Counted from the first letter of the stretch, positions 1 through 8,982 are shown. The stretch: 64,000 nucleotides of DNA from PALSA-600 sp963842335 (GCA_963842335.1 CAWJGF010000010.1:62001-126000); one strand, 5' to 3'. The notes: a model not told the origin generated them from the letters alone. Numbers and translations are program-made.

Positions 1-222
1 GGGTTCGTCGAGAGCCCCTCGCCGTTCACCGCGCTCGGGACGAAGGGCATGGGCGAAGGCGGCGGGGCAGGCATCCACGCGATCTGCGCGGCAGTGCAAG
101 ACGCGCTGCGCGCGAGCGGTGGCGCGATCGTTGCCGACAGTGCGAATCCGTACCACAAGGTCTGGGAGATGCTGCGCAAACCGGACGAGACGAAGAAGCT
201 CGTCTCCGTGGTCGACGCGTGA
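1..222 (+). CDS. Xanthine dehydrogenase/CO dehydrogenase-family molybdopterin-binding large subunit, C-terminal end (partial)
   Basis: Only the last 73 codons are in the window; the reading frame is open from base 1. The segment TKGMGEGGGAGIHAIC is the typical C-terminal motif of molybdenum hydroxylase large subunits (CoxL/XdhA type), where the Glu of the GMGEGG stretch is the active-site base next to the Mo centre. The family hydroxylates N-heterocycles, aldehydes or CO using water as oxygen donor. The next gene (CoxG) overlaps its stop by 4 bases, which supports a Cox-type gene set. The substrate cannot be told from this fragment; neighbours point to a catabolic hydroxylase rather than true CO dehydrogenase. 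Confidence 0.85.
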   Translation, partial: GFVESPSPFTALGTKGMGEGGGAGIHAICAAVQDALRASGGAIVADSANPYHKVWEMLRKPDETKKLVSVVDA

Positions 223-719
223 ACGTCTCGGGTGAGCGCACGTTCGCAGCGCCGCGCCAGGCAGTCTGGGACGTGCTGAACGATCCCGCTTCGATGGCGA
301 AGACGATGCCGGGGGTCGAAGGATTCGACATCCACGACAGCGAGCGCTGGACAGCGAACGTGAAGATCCCGCTCGGCCTCGGCGGCCTGAAGATGAAGAT
401 CGACATGACGAAGACCGAGGAGCGCCCGCCCGAGTTCGCCAAGCTGCGGGTCAAGGGCACGGGTGTGGGGGCGATGTTGAACATGGAGACGTCGTTCACG
501 CTCAGTGAGGCCGGTGGCGGTACGTCGATGCAGTGGGCGGCCGACGTCAAGCTCGCAGGGCCGGTCGGCTCGATGGGCCAGCGCGTTCTCCAGCCGATCG
601 TCAACCAGCAGGTCCAGCACGTGCTGACTGCGCTCGACAAGCAGGTGCAGGCGGCGGTGGCCGAGACGGCCGGCGCAGCAGGCGCGAGCGGGGCTGCCGC
701 GACGGAAGACAAGGTCTAG
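219..719 (+). CDS. coxG: CoxG-family SRPBCC protein (CO dehydrogenase subunit G-like)
   Basis: A 166-aa protein starting at GTG 219, overlapping the upstream stop as GTGA. It opens with the CoxG pattern GERTFAAPRQAVWDVLNDPA followed by a segment with MPGVEGF, and keeps the family's central FAKLRVKGTG-like strand. CoxG proteins have a START/SRPBCC fold and anchor or help assemble Mo-hydroxylases at the membrane. The C-terminal tail (about residues 140-166) is Ala/Gly-rich and low-complexity; there is no clear membrane helix. Position directly behind a Mo-hydroxylase large subunit is the classical arrangement. Family assignment is firm, exact role inferred. Confidence 0.85.
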   Translation: MNVSGERTFAAPRQAVWDVLNDPASMAKTMPGVEGFDIHDSERWTANVKIPLGLGGLKMKIDMTKTEERPPEFAKLRVKGTGVGAMLNMETSFTLSEAGGGTSMQWAADVKLAGPVGSMGQRVLQPIVNQQVQHVLTALDKQVQAAVAETAGAAGASGAAATEDKV

Positions 720-726
720 CCTCTTC

Positions 727-1761
727 GTGGCGGTGCCGTTCCGCATCGGCGTGATGCAGTTGACCATGGAGCCGCTCGACGAGATGCTCGCGTCCGCGCG
801 GGCGATGGACGAGGCGGGGATGGACACGATCTGGCTTGCCGAGGCGTATCCGTGGTGGCGCAAGCACGGCATGGAAGCGCGGTCGTCGACGGGCGTCGCG
901 GCGCTGATGGCACGGGAGACTGAGCGCCTGACGGTCGGCTGGGGCATCATCGCCGCGTCGACACGTCACCCGGTCCAGGTCGCCATGGACGCGCGCGTCG
1001 TGCAGGAGGCTGCGGGCCCGGGCCGCTTCATCCTCGGCTTCGGGACCTCGAAGATCTTCCTGAACAACACGAAGATGCAGACCAAGAAGACGCTCGGCCC
1101 GATGCGCGATGCGGTGACGATCGTGCGAGGTGTCCTCGGCGGGGAGCGCTTCGAATACGACGGCGACACGTGGAGCGCCGACGTGCCGGCGCTCCAGCCC
1201 GAAGCCCATGCACCGCGCGAGGTTCCTCCGGTTTACGTCGCGGCGACCGCGCCGAAGATGCAGGCCCTGGCGGGCGAGATCGGTGACGGCTGCCTCACCC
1301 CGTCGATCACAACACCGGACTTCGTGCGGTACACCCTCGGGAATGTGCAGGCGGACATCGACATCGGCTGCACCGTCGTTGCGTCGATCCACGCGACCGA
1401 CCGCGACAAGGGCCGCGACGGCGCGCGCGAGATCGCCGGGATGTATCTGGCAAACAAGGTGCAGAACATCCAGGGCTCGGCGGACACCCTGCTCGACCTC
1501 GCCGGTCTCACGCAGGAAGAGATCCGGCCGGTCGCCGAAGCGATGGAGCAAGGTGGCAGGCTGGCTGCGAAGGCTCGCGTCACCGACGCGATCCTCGACA
1601 AGTGCAAGCCGATCGCGGGCACGCCGGACGACTGTATTGCGGCGATCGAGGAGTACAAGGCCGCGGGCTGCACCCACGTGATGCTCGAGTTGTGGGGCGA
1701 GGACCGCCACGCGCAGATCAAGCTGTTCGGTGAGCAGGTCCTGCCGCACGTGCGCGGGTAA
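727..1761 (+). CDS. LLM-class flavin-dependent oxidoreductase
   Basis: A 344-aa luciferase-like TIM-barrel protein starting at GTG 727, seven bases after coxG. It starts FRIGVMQLTMEPLDEML and contains the LLM landmarks DTIWLAEAYPWWRKHG, GWGIIAASTRHPVQVAM and GRFILGFGTSK. Such enzymes use FMN or F420 to oxidise or monooxygenate diverse substrates; the F420 versus FMN choice cannot be decided by eye. It lies in the same tight run as a Mo-hydroxylase and an FAH-type enzyme, a combination seen in degradation of ring compounds (inference). Confidence 0.82.
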   Translation: MAVPFRIGVMQLTMEPLDEMLASARAMDEAGMDTIWLAEAYPWWRKHGMEARSSTGVAALMARETERLTVGWGIIAASTRHPVQVAMDARVVQEAAGPGRFILGFGTSKIFLNNTKMQTKKTLGPMRDAVTIVRGVLGGERFEYDGDTWSADVPALQPEAHAPREVPPVYVAATAPKMQALAGEIGDGCLTPSITTPDFVRYTLGNVQADIDIGCTVVASIHATDRDKGRDGAREIAGMYLANKVQNIQGSADTLLDLAGLTQEEIRPVAEAMEQGGRLAAKARVTDAILDKCKPIAGTPDDCIAAIEEYKAAGCTHVMLELWGEDRHAQIKLFGEQVLPHVRG

Positions 1762-1763
1762 CA

Positions 1764-2978
1764 ATGAAGATCAACAAGAACCGCCTCGTCGAGACAGCGA
1801 GCGCGATGGTCGACGTCCACAGCTTCACCGGCGACGAGCAGTCGATGGCCGAGTTGATGGTCTCGCTCTACGAGGCGATGGGGCTGCAGGTGCAGTGGCA
1901 GCAGGTCGAGGACGGCCGTGCGAACGCGCTCGGAACCTGGGGCGGCAGCGGCGGCGGCAAGACGCTCATGTTCAACGGGCACATGGACACGTCGTACTCT
2001 GGCCGCGAGCCGTGGCTGAAGGATGTTCCGGGCTTCCAGCCGCAGGCCTTCGTCAGGAACGGCCGGCTCTACGGGCTCGGTATCTCGAACATGAAGGGTG
2101 CGCTCGCCTGTTACGTCGAGGCGGTGCACTCCCTGCAGGACGCAGGCGTGAAGTTGCGCGGTGACGTGGTCATTGCCGCTGTCTGTGGCGAGATCGAGAA
2201 GACGCAGTACGCCGAGGCTCAGGGCGCCCAATATCGTGGCTACGCCGCGGGCTCGCGCTATCTCGTCACCCACGGCGGGGTCGCCGACATGTGCCTGCTC
2301 GGTGAGCCAACCGAGGGCAAGGTCGTGCTCGGCCACTTTGGTGCGCTCTGGCTGCGCATCCGCGCGCACGGCAACTTCATCCACACCGCGTTCAGCGAGG
2401 GCAAGCGGGACCAGAACTCGGTTCTGCGCATGCACGAGGTCACGACCGCGGTGCTCGAGTGGATCCCTACCTGGGAGAACGACCCCGCGAATGCGTATCG
2501 CGGCGCGAAGGCAATCGTGAATGTGGGCGCGGTACGCGGCGGCTTCGGCTGGCGCGTCTCGCGCACGCCGCATCACACCGATCTGTTCCTCGACGTTCGC
2601 GTGCCGCCGACGAAGGCGATGAGCCTGGCGCGGCGCGAGGTGCTCGACTTCGTCCGCTCGCTCGCCGAGCGTTTTCCCGACTACGGGATCGAGGGTGAGG
2701 TGTACGTCACGGCGCCGGGTGCCGAGATCGAGGAGGGACACGAGCTGGTGCAGGCCGTCGACGCGGCGCATGAGGAGGTCTTCGGCGAGGTTCCCGAGCG
2801 GGACGTGACTCGCTGGTTCAGCGACGCGTCCGCACTGACCCGCTATGGCATCCCGACCCTCAACTACGGCACGTCGACGGGGCTGATGGATGTTTCGCTC
2901 GGCGAGAATCTCGACATCGACGGGCTCGTGAAGATGGCCGAGACCTATGCACTTGTTGCAGAGAGGGTGTGCGCATGA
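1764..2978 (+). CDS. M20-family (ArgE/DapE-like) peptidase homologue with altered metal ligands
   Basis: A 404-aa protein, ATG 1764, two bases after the LLM gene. The M20 fold is clear: NGHMDT (His73, Asp75), the Glu pair in CGEIEKT (Glu143, Glu145) and LLGEPTEG. Family members are two-zinc amidases such as acetylornithine deacetylase. Two expected ligands are changed: the bridging Asp of the usual GxGxxDxKG motif is Asn109 in GLGISNMKG, and the C-terminal His of the usual AHxxxE motif is Val near residue 377. Activity may therefore differ from normal M20 hydrolases. It is part of the 1-7725 operon and overlaps the next gene by 4 bases. Confidence 0.8.
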   Translation: MKINKNRLVETASAMVDVHSFTGDEQSMAELMVSLYEAMGLQVQWQQVEDGRANALGTWGGSGGGKTLMFNGHMDTSYSGREPWLKDVPGFQPQAFVRNGRLYGLGISNMKGALACYVEAVHSLQDAGVKLRGDVVIAAVCGEIEKTQYAEAQGAQYRGYAAGSRYLVTHGGVADMCLLGEPTEGKVVLGHFGALWLRIRAHGNFIHTAFSEGKRDQNSVLRMHEVTTAVLEWIPTWENDPANAYRGAKAIVNVGAVRGGFGWRVSRTPHHTDLFLDVRVPPTKAMSLARREVLDFVRSLAERFPDYGIEGEVYVTAPGAEIEEGHELVQAVDAAHEEVFGEVPERDVTRWFSDASALTRYGIPTLNYGTSTGLMDVSLGENLDIDGLVKMAETYALVAERVCA

Positions 2979-3859
2979 AGCTGATCACGTACGACGACGG
3001 CAAGGTTGGGCGCGTCGACGGCGAGGAGGTCGTTCGCCTCGATGTGCCGACGATGCGCGAGTACTTCGAGCGCGGCAGCGCCGACGACACCTCGGAACGC
3101 AGCACGCTGGCCGACGTGGAGCTGCGCGCCCCGATCATCCCGAAGAAGTTCTTCCACACCGCCGGCAACTTCCGCGAGCACGAGGAGGAGTCGAAGAACG
3201 TGAACTGGGCGCACGCGATTGCGCCGTGGATCAACTTCTTCCAGAACGTCGATGCGATCGTCGGGCCTGACGAGCCAATCGTTTACCCGGAGCACCTGAC
3301 CGAGGAGCTGGACTACGAGCTCGAGCTCGCTGTTGTCCTGAAGAAGGCGGGCAAGTGGTTTTCGCCCGAGGAGGCGGCCGACTACATCGGCGGTTATGTG
3401 ATCTTCAACGACATCACGGCACGCGACATCCAACGCGGCGAGATGAAGTCGGGCGTCTTCAGCTTCTGCAAGGCCATCGACACCTTCTGCCCGCTCGGCC
3501 CCTGGATCGTCACGCCGGACGAGCTCCCCAACCCACATGATCTGAAGATGGAGTTGCGCGTGAACGGCGAGCCACGCCAGGAATCGCATTCGAGCCGGAT
3601 GAGCGTCACGATCCCGGAGATCCTCTCCAACTTCTCTGCGCTCGGGTACTCGGCCGGTGATGTGCTTTCGACCGGGACCGTGGCCGGGGTCGCAGGATTC
3701 AAGTCTCCGGAGGAGCGCGCGCTGCTCTACCTCAGGCCTGGCGACGTGATCGAGGCGGAGATCGAGGGGATCGGAGTGCTGCGCAACCCGGTGATCTCGT
3801 GGCAGGAGGGCCACGGCGAGCCGGCGTGGCCGCGGATTCGTCCCTGGGGAGACGCTTGA
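2975..3859 (+). CDS. Fumarylacetoacetate hydrolase (FAH) family protein
   Basis: A 294-aa protein; I choose ATG 2975 because it forms an ATGA overlap with the M20 stop (an in-frame GTG lies 6 bases earlier). FAH-family core motifs are present: FHTAGNFREHEEE, EELDYELELAVVL (metal-binding Glu residues), GYVIFNDITARDIQ with KSGVFSFCKAIDTFCPLGPW, and the C-terminal LSTGTVAGVAGF. Family enzymes hydrolyse, decarboxylate or isomerise 2-oxo/beta-diketo acids from ring cleavage, with Mg or Mn. In this operon it probably handles a ring-opened product (inference). Confidence 0.88.
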   Translation: MKLITYDDGKVGRVDGEEVVRLDVPTMREYFERGSADDTSERSTLADVELRAPIIPKKFFHTAGNFREHEEESKNVNWAHAIAPWINFFQNVDAIVGPDEPIVYPEHLTEELDYELELAVVLKKAGKWFSPEEAADYIGGYVIFNDITARDIQRGEMKSGVFSFCKAIDTFCPLGPWIVTPDELPNPHDLKMELRVNGEPRQESHSSRMSVTIPEILSNFSALGYSAGDVLSTGTVAGVAGFKSPEERALLYLRPGDVIEAEIEGIGVLRNPVISWQEGHGEPAWPRIRPWGDA

Positions 3860-5019
3860 GCTGGGAGCGCGACGACGCGAAGCTCGACCGCGTACGCGCG
3901 TTGATGGCCGAGCAGGAGCTCGACGCGCTCGTCGTTCGCGCGCCCGACAACGTCGTCTACCTGACGAACTTCTGGGGGATGAAGGGCTACGACGCCTGCG
4001 TCTTTCCGCGCGAGGGCGAGCCCGTACTGATCTGCCTCGAGGCGTCCGAGGAGGACGCGGCGCGTACCGCATGGACGACCGATGTGCGGCTTGTCGGTGG
4101 CTACGTCGACGACGACCCCCGCCCGGTGTCCGCACGCACCCTCGAGACGGCGCTTGCAGCCGCGAAGGACTACGGCAACGTTGGGCTCGAGCTGTCCCTC
4201 GGCACGCAGGCTTCCGACCGGATGGTCGGCGAGCCGACCACGTTCACGAAGGCCTGGTTCGACGCGTGGCCGGCCGCGCAGGATGGAACGGGCGTGCTCG
4301 CCGCGGCGCGCGCGATCAAGACCTCGCAGGAGATCGAGCGGATGCGGCTCGCCAACGAGATCTGCGCCGCGGCCATGGAGCACGTGCGCGGACTGCTGCG
4401 CCCCGGCATGAAGGAGAGCGAGGCCGCGGCGATCTGGCAGGGCTACGTTCACGGCGAGGGCACGGGCTGGCACGGCAAGGTCGAGCTGGCACTCCCGTTC
4501 TCCCTCGTCTGGTCGGGGCCGGGCATCAAGACGTTCACGGCCACCGGCGACCGGCCGGTGCAAGAACACGAGCCGACGCTGTTCGAGATCTGGGTCTGCG
4601 CCGACGGCTACTGGGCCGACCACACGAAGCTGCTTTGCCCCGGGGAGTTGAGCGCGGAGTACCGCGAGCTCGAGGCCGGGCTCCTCGACGTCTACGGCAA
4701 CGCCGTCGACCACTGCAAGCCGGGCGCGACCTTCGCGGAGCTCGACCGGCTCGTGCGCGCCGGGATCGCCGAGCTCGGCTATCCGGGCCAGCCAAGCCAC
4801 CCGATCTGTCACGGCATCGGCGCGCGGGCGCATGAGCCGCCGTACGCGCACCAGGCGGCCGGCGGCGAGATCACGGCCGGCATGGTGCTCGCGATCGAAC
4901 CCGGTTGCTACTGGGACGGCGGCGGCGGCCTGCGGGTCGAGGACAACTTCCTGATCACGGCGACGGGCGCCGAGAAGCTCTCGCCCTTCCCGGACGGGGT
5001 GGTGCAATGTCAGAGCTGA
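3856..5019 (+). CDS. M24-family aminopeptidase P / creatinase-type hydrolase
   Basis: A 387-aa protein. Start is taken as TTG 3856, overlapping the FAH stop as TTGA with GGGGA 8 bases upstream; longer frames upstream lie inside FAH. N-terminal creatinase-like domain (about 1-150), C-terminal pita-bread domain. Metal-site positions look occupied: FEIWVCADGYWADHTK (Glu then Asp), CHGIGARAHEPPY (His), MVLAIEPGCY (Glu), RVEDNFLIT (Glu). This suggests a functional two-metal hydrolase, unlike the second M24 protein at 17140. Substrate unknown; the M20 and FAH neighbours suggest cleavage of an amide or cyclic ureide type intermediate (inference). Confidence 0.82.
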   Translation: MSWERDDAKLDRVRALMAEQELDALVVRAPDNVVYLTNFWGMKGYDACVFPREGEPVLICLEASEEDAARTAWTTDVRLVGGYVDDDPRPVSARTLETALAAAKDYGNVGLELSLGTQASDRMVGEPTTFTKAWFDAWPAAQDGTGVLAAARAIKTSQEIERMRLANEICAAAMEHVRGLLRPGMKESEAAAIWQGYVHGEGTGWHGKVELALPFSLVWSGPGIKTFTATGDRPVQEHEPTLFEIWVCADGYWADHTKLLCPGELSAEYRELEAGLLDVYGNAVDHCKPGATFAELDRLVRAGIAELGYPGQPSHPICHGIGARAHEPPYAHQAAGGEITAGMVLAIEPGCYWDGGGGLRVEDNFLITATGAEKLSPFPDGVVQCQS

Positions 5020-6158
5020 TCTGGACCGGTGCGTTGAACGACCCGTATCGCGTGAACGGGCACGTGGGCCTGTACGACACGACGCTTCGTGACGGCGAGC
5101 AGACCGTCGGCGTGGTTCTCGACCCGGAGGAGAAGCTCGAGATCGCTCGGCTGCTCGACGGCCTCGGCGTCGACCGGATCGAGGCGGGCTTCCCGCGCGT
5201 CTCCGACGACGACTGGCGCGCAGTCGAGCTGATCGCGGCAGCCGGCTTGCGTGCCGAGGTGTGGGGCTTCTCGCGGGCGGTACCCGCTGACCTCGAGGCG
5301 CTCGTCGAGCTCGACGTCTCGTACTCGGTGATCGAGTCTCCGATCTCCGACCTGAAGCTCGACGCGATCGGTGTGACGCGGGAGACGATGCTCGAACGGA
5401 TCGCGAAGGCGATGCGCTTCGCGGCCGAGAACGGCATCCACGCCGCGTTCTTCGGAGTCGATTCGACACGCGCGGACCTCGAGTTCTTCCGCCAGGTGTA
5501 CGAGACCGCCGTCGAGGCGGGGGCGCAGGAGGTCGTCGTTGTCGACACACTCGGGATCGCGTCGCCCGAAGCGGTGACCGATCTCGTGGGCCGCACCATT
5601 CAGTGGCTCGACGGGACGCCGGTGCATTTCCACGGGCACAACGACTTCGGCCTCGCGACCGCCAGCGCCGTCGCCGCGGTTCGCGCGGGCGCGACCTGGG
5701 TGCACGGAACGATCAACGGCATGGGTGAGCGCGCCGGCAATGCGAATCTCGGCGAGGTTGCGTTGACGCTCGACGCGCTCTACGGCGTCAAGTCGAACCT
5801 GCGCCTCGACCGCATTCGCGAGGTGTCGGCGCGCGTACGCGAGCTGTCGGGCTACGAGCTCGAGCCGTGGAAGCCGGTGACGGGCGAGACGCTGTATCGC
5901 CGCGAGAGCGGAGCGGTCGCGTCGCAATTCCACGACCCGCCGTCGATCGAGCCGTACTCGTCCGAGCTCGTCGGCGCGCAACGCTCGATCGTGCTCGGCA
6001 AGAAGAGCGGGCTCGACTCGGTTCGCATCAAAGCGGAGGAGCTTGGCCTCGACCTGGCGGAGGGACGCCGCGGGGAGGTACTTGCCGCGGTGAAGAAGCT
6101 CGGGACGGAGAAGCGAGGGCTCGTGTCCGACGACGAGTTCAGAGCGATCGTTGGCTGA
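5007..6158 (+). CDS. DRE-TIM acyltransferase (2-isopropylmalate/homocitrate synthase-like)
   Basis: A 383-aa protein, ATG 5007, overlapping the M24 gene by 13 bases. It has the family signatures YDTTLRDGEQTVG (about residues 20-32), the metal-binding HGHNDFGLATA and INGMGERAGNANLGE. It lacks the large C-terminal regulatory domain of LeuA and is closer in length to homocitrate or citramalate synthases. The reaction would be condensation of acetyl-CoA with a 2-oxoacid. Its place in a catabolic operon and not with leucine or lysine genes suggests a non-biosynthetic oxoacid substrate or a reverse, lyase-like role (inference). Confidence 0.8.
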   Translation: MSELIWTGALNDPYRVNGHVGLYDTTLRDGEQTVGVVLDPEEKLEIARLLDGLGVDRIEAGFPRVSDDDWRAVELIAAAGLRAEVWGFSRAVPADLEALVELDVSYSVIESPISDLKLDAIGVTRETMLERIAKAMRFAAENGIHAAFFGVDSTRADLEFFRQVYETAVEAGAQEVVVVDTLGIASPEAVTDLVGRTIQWLDGTPVHFHGHNDFGLATASAVAAVRAGATWVHGTINGMGERAGNANLGEVALTLDALYGVKSNLRLDRIREVSARVRELSGYELEPWKPVTGETLYRRESGAVASQFHDPPSIEPYSSELVGAQRSIVLGKKSGLDSVRIKAEELGLDLAEGRRGEVLAAVKKLGTEKRGLVSDDEFRAIVG

Positions 6159-7725
6159 GGGCTCTGCTGCGAGCCACGACGCGATCGTCGTCGGCAGCGG
6201 CGTCAACGGCCTTGCGTGCGCGGCGCTCCTCGCGCAGGCCGGCTGGGACGTCTGCGTGCTCGAGCGAAACGACTGGTTTGGCGGCGCGATCAAGACCGCC
6301 GAGATCACCGTGCCCGGCTTCGCGCACGATGTCTTCAGCGCCTGGCATCCACTCTGGGTAGGCGGGCCGGCGCACGCGCAGCTGCGCGGCGATCTCGCGC
6401 GGCACGGCCTGGAGTACCTGAACACCGAGCTGCCGACGGGGACGCTGACGCCAGACGGCGAGGCGACGTTTCTGCTTCGTACCGCCGACGCCAACGCAAC
6501 CGAGCTTGGGTCGGAGTGGCCGGGAATGCTCGAGTCGTTCTTCCCGAACGCCGACCTCGCGTTCGGTGTGCTTGGCACCGAGCTCTGGTCGCGCCAGGGC
6601 GCGGGTCTCGGCCTGAAAGCGGTGCGCCGGCTCGGCCGTGACGGCTCGCGCGATTTCGCCGGGCAGCTGCTCGTGTCGGCCCGTGACTGGCTCGAGTCGA
6701 CCTTTGCATCGCCGCGCACTCACGGCGTCCTGGCGCCCTGGGTGCTCCACACGGGCCTCGGCCCCGAGGCCGCGGCGTCGGGCTACATGGCGCAGGTGAT
6801 CGCGGTTGCGGTGCAAGAGGGCGGGATGCCGATCCCGCGAGGGGGCGGGGCGAAGCTCGCGGATGCGCTCGTCGCGTTCATCCGCGAGCAGGGCGGTACG
6901 TGCGAGACGGGGTCGCACGTCGAGCACGTTTCGAGCGGTGGTGTCCGCACCGAGGACGGGCGGACGCTGACAGCCGGGCGCGCGGTGATCTGCAACGTCA
7001 CCCCGACGCAGCTCTACGGCCAACTGCTCGACGGGCACGCAGCAAGAGCCAAAGGCTTCCGCTATGGCCGCTCCGAGATGCAGATCCACTACGCGCTCTC
7101 CGAGTCGCCTCGTTGGGACGGCGACGAGCGGCTCGGGGGGACGGCGATCGTTCACCTCACGCCCGGCCTCGACGGCGTTTCGCGCGCCGTCAACGAGGCA
7201 GAGCGTGGCTTGTTGCCTGCGCAGGCGACCGTGGTTGTCGGGCAGCCGCTCACAATGGATCCTGCTCGTGCTCCTGACGGAAAAGGGCTTCTCTGGATCC
7301 AGCTGCAGGAGCTTCCCTGGCGGGTCAAGGGCGATGCCGCAGCCGAGCTCGACGTCGGCGGTGGCACCTGGACGGAGGAGCTGCGCGAACGTTACGCCGA
7401 TCGCATTCAGGCGAGGCTCGCCGCGCACATCCCGAACTTCGAGTCGTCGGTCATCGCGCGTACCTGTCTCTCGCCGGCCGATCTCCAGGCCGCGAACGTG
7501 AACCTCGTACAAGGCGATCCGTACGGCGGGTCGCTCGCGCTCGATCAGAACTTCCTCTGGCGCGGCGAGCACAGGACACCCGTGCCGAAGGTCTGGCACG
7601 TCGGGGCGTCGACCCACCCCGGCCCGGGCCTCGGCGGCGGCAGCGGCGCGCTCGTCGCGCAGCAGCTCCTACGGCCGCCGCTCGCCAAGCGGCTCGCCGG
7701 TCATGTCCGCGGAGCTCCGCGCTGA
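6151..7725 (+). CDS. FAD-dependent oxidoreductase, PYROXD2/phytoene-desaturase-like
   Basis: A 524-aa protein with TTG start 6151, overlapping the upstream stop by 8 bases. N-terminal Rossmann motif DAIVVGSGVNGLACAALLAQ and VLERNDWFGGAIKTAE bind FAD; the C-terminal VGASTHPGPGLGGGSGALVA is the second FAD motif of the phytoene desaturase/CrtI-like superfamily. No carotenoid genes are near, so a general amine or C-C desaturase/oxidase role is likelier. It is the last gene of the operon and is followed by a strong hairpin. Confidence 0.82.
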   Translation: MAEGSAASHDAIVVGSGVNGLACAALLAQAGWDVCVLERNDWFGGAIKTAEITVPGFAHDVFSAWHPLWVGGPAHAQLRGDLARHGLEYLNTELPTGTLTPDGEATFLLRTADANATELGSEWPGMLESFFPNADLAFGVLGTELWSRQGAGLGLKAVRRLGRDGSRDFAGQLLVSARDWLESTFASPRTHGVLAPWVLHTGLGPEAAASGYMAQVIAVAVQEGGMPIPRGGGAKLADALVAFIREQGGTCETGSHVEHVSSGGVRTEDGRTLTAGRAVICNVTPTQLYGQLLDGHAARAKGFRYGRSEMQIHYALSESPRWDGDERLGGTAIVHLTPGLDGVSRAVNEAERGLLPAQATVVVGQPLTMDPARAPDGKGLLWIQLQELPWRVKGDAAAELDVGGGTWTEELRERYADRIQARLAAHIPNFESSVIARTCLSPADLQAANVNLVQGDPYGGSLALDQNFLWRGEHRTPVPKVWHVGASTHPGPGLGGGSGALVAQQLLRPPLAKRLAGHVRGAPR

Positions 7726-7750
7726 AATCCCTCGGCCGGACGGTGCAGAC

Positions 7751-7780
7751 GCGCCACCCGCACGTGCGTGCGGGTGGCGC
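7751..7780. terminator. Strong hairpin between convergent genes, probable bidirectional terminator
   Basis: GCGCCACCCGCAC (7751-7763) pairs perfectly with GTGCGGGTGGCGC (7768-7780) around a 4-base loop. It lies between the plus-strand operon end (7725) and the end of the minus-strand gene at 7806. There is no clear T-tract, as is common in GC-rich genomes. Confidence 0.7.
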
Positions 7781-7805
7781 GCGCCAGCCGGATCGTGCTT
7801 TGCCG

Positions 7806-8873
7806 TCAGCCGGCTGTGATCGATCCGAACAGTCCGTGCGCCTCCCCTGAAGGGCCGGACAGGAAGTACAGCGTGTTCGCCGGGCCTGCGGCTGCGCCGT
7901 TGCCGAATGCTATCGCCCAGAGGCCGTCAATGGCAATCGGCGTGCCGTCCGAATGGCGGAGCTGGCCCTTGTAGACCCACTTGGCGCCGCTCTGGGTGTA
8001 GGCGCTGATCCGGCCGTTGCCGAAGTTGCCAACGAGCAGCATCCCACCGAAGACACTGAAGTCGGCCGGAGCCATCGCGAGGCCCCATGAGGCATTCAGC
8101 GGTGCGTTCTTCTTGCCGGAGTTCACGACCTGGCCGATCAATGCGCCGGAGGGCGTGTACTCGTCGACGTATCCCTGGCCGGGCGCAGCGACGTCGTCCT
8201 TCTTCGCGGCGTCCTGCTTCGCGTAGGTGACGAAGATGTTGCCGCCGAGCGCCTGGACGCCGAAAGGCGCATACCCCTTCGGGATCCTCGGGTCGGTGAA
8301 TCCACCCGGGACGAGGTTGAGCGAGGCGTCGAACACGTCGATCCGCCCGTTGTGGAAGTCCGTCGCGTACAGCTTGTCGCCAAAGGTCGCGAGGCCCTTG
8401 TAGATCGCGCCGGAGCTGGAGCGGTCGACGGCCGTAACCGCGGTCGTTGCGTTGACCGTCGGCGACCAGCCCAGGATCGTGCCGCCTTCGGTTGCGAACA
8501 GGAACCGCGCGGCTCCGCTCTTGCCGTTCGAGCTGATCACGAAGTCGGCGGCGCTCCCGTTGAAGACAGTGCCGGTCGGTGCGCCGGCGACGGCCACCGT
8601 CAGCGCTTGCTTCGCTCCGGCACCGTTGTAGAGCGTCGAGGTGTTCGTGCCGTTGTTCGCCGCCCACCACGGTGTCGTCGGGCCGGCCGAGAGGCCCCAG
8701 CCGTTGACGAGCGAAGCGTCCGTTCCCGGCGCCGCCACGGCCGCGCCGTCCGAGACGAGCGCGTGAACGGTGTAGATGTCGGCCTCCTCGCGAGCGTGCG
8801 CGGCCCCGGCGACCGCCGCGACGATCGCGACCAGGCCGAGTGCCGCAATCCCCTTGATGAATCTGCTGGACAT
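7806..8873 (-). CDS. Secreted TIGR03118-like beta-propeller protein
   Basis: A 355-aa protein; ATG at 8873 is chosen because GAGGGGGA lies just upstream and a clean signal peptide follows (Lys then a hydrophobic run ending AGAAHA, about residues 1-27). The mature part has repeated strand units such as NGWGLSAGPTTPWWAANNGT, GTILGWSPTVN and GLWAIAFGNG, typical of the TIGR03118 family of exported NHL-like repeat proteins. Function is unknown for this family. It is read convergently with the upstream operon and stands alone, so it has its own promoter in the 8874-9271 gap. Confidence 0.75.
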   Translation of the reverse strand: MSSRFIKGIAALGLVAIVAAVAGAAHAREEADIYTVHALVSDGAAVAAPGTDASLVNGWGLSAGPTTPWWAANNGTNTSTLYNGAGAKQALTVAVAGAPTGTVFNGSAADFVISSNGKSGAARFLFATEGGTILGWSPTVNATTAVTAVDRSSSGAIYKGLATFGDKLYATDFHNGRIDVFDASLNLVPGGFTDPRIPKGYAPFGVQALGGNIFVTYAKQDAAKKDDVAAPGQGYVDEYTPSGALIGQVVNSGKKNAPLNASWGLAMAPADFSVFGGMLLVGNFGNGRISAYTQSGAKWVYKGQLRHSDGTPIAIDGLWAIAFGNGAAAGPANTLYFLSGPSGEAHGLFGSITAG

Positions 8874-8982
8874 GCTGTTCCCCCTCTTGACGACTGTGAC
8901 TGCGAGTGAAGTGAGGAGAACTACGCGTGGACTCGCATCTCGGATTTGTCGGGCCGGGCTTCGCGGCGAGCGCGTGTGGGCC

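Noticed and set aside
3727..5550. Long minus-strand open frame (about 600 codons) opposite the M24 and DRE-TIM genes
   Set aside because: Arg-rich low-complexity translation, no motifs, and the plus strand carries well-conserved enzymes; typical mirror frame in GC-rich DNA.
8874..8938. Longer N-terminus for the secreted propeller protein
   Set aside because: The signal peptide and GAGGGGGA ribosome site fix the start at 8873; the extension is repeat-derived sequence.
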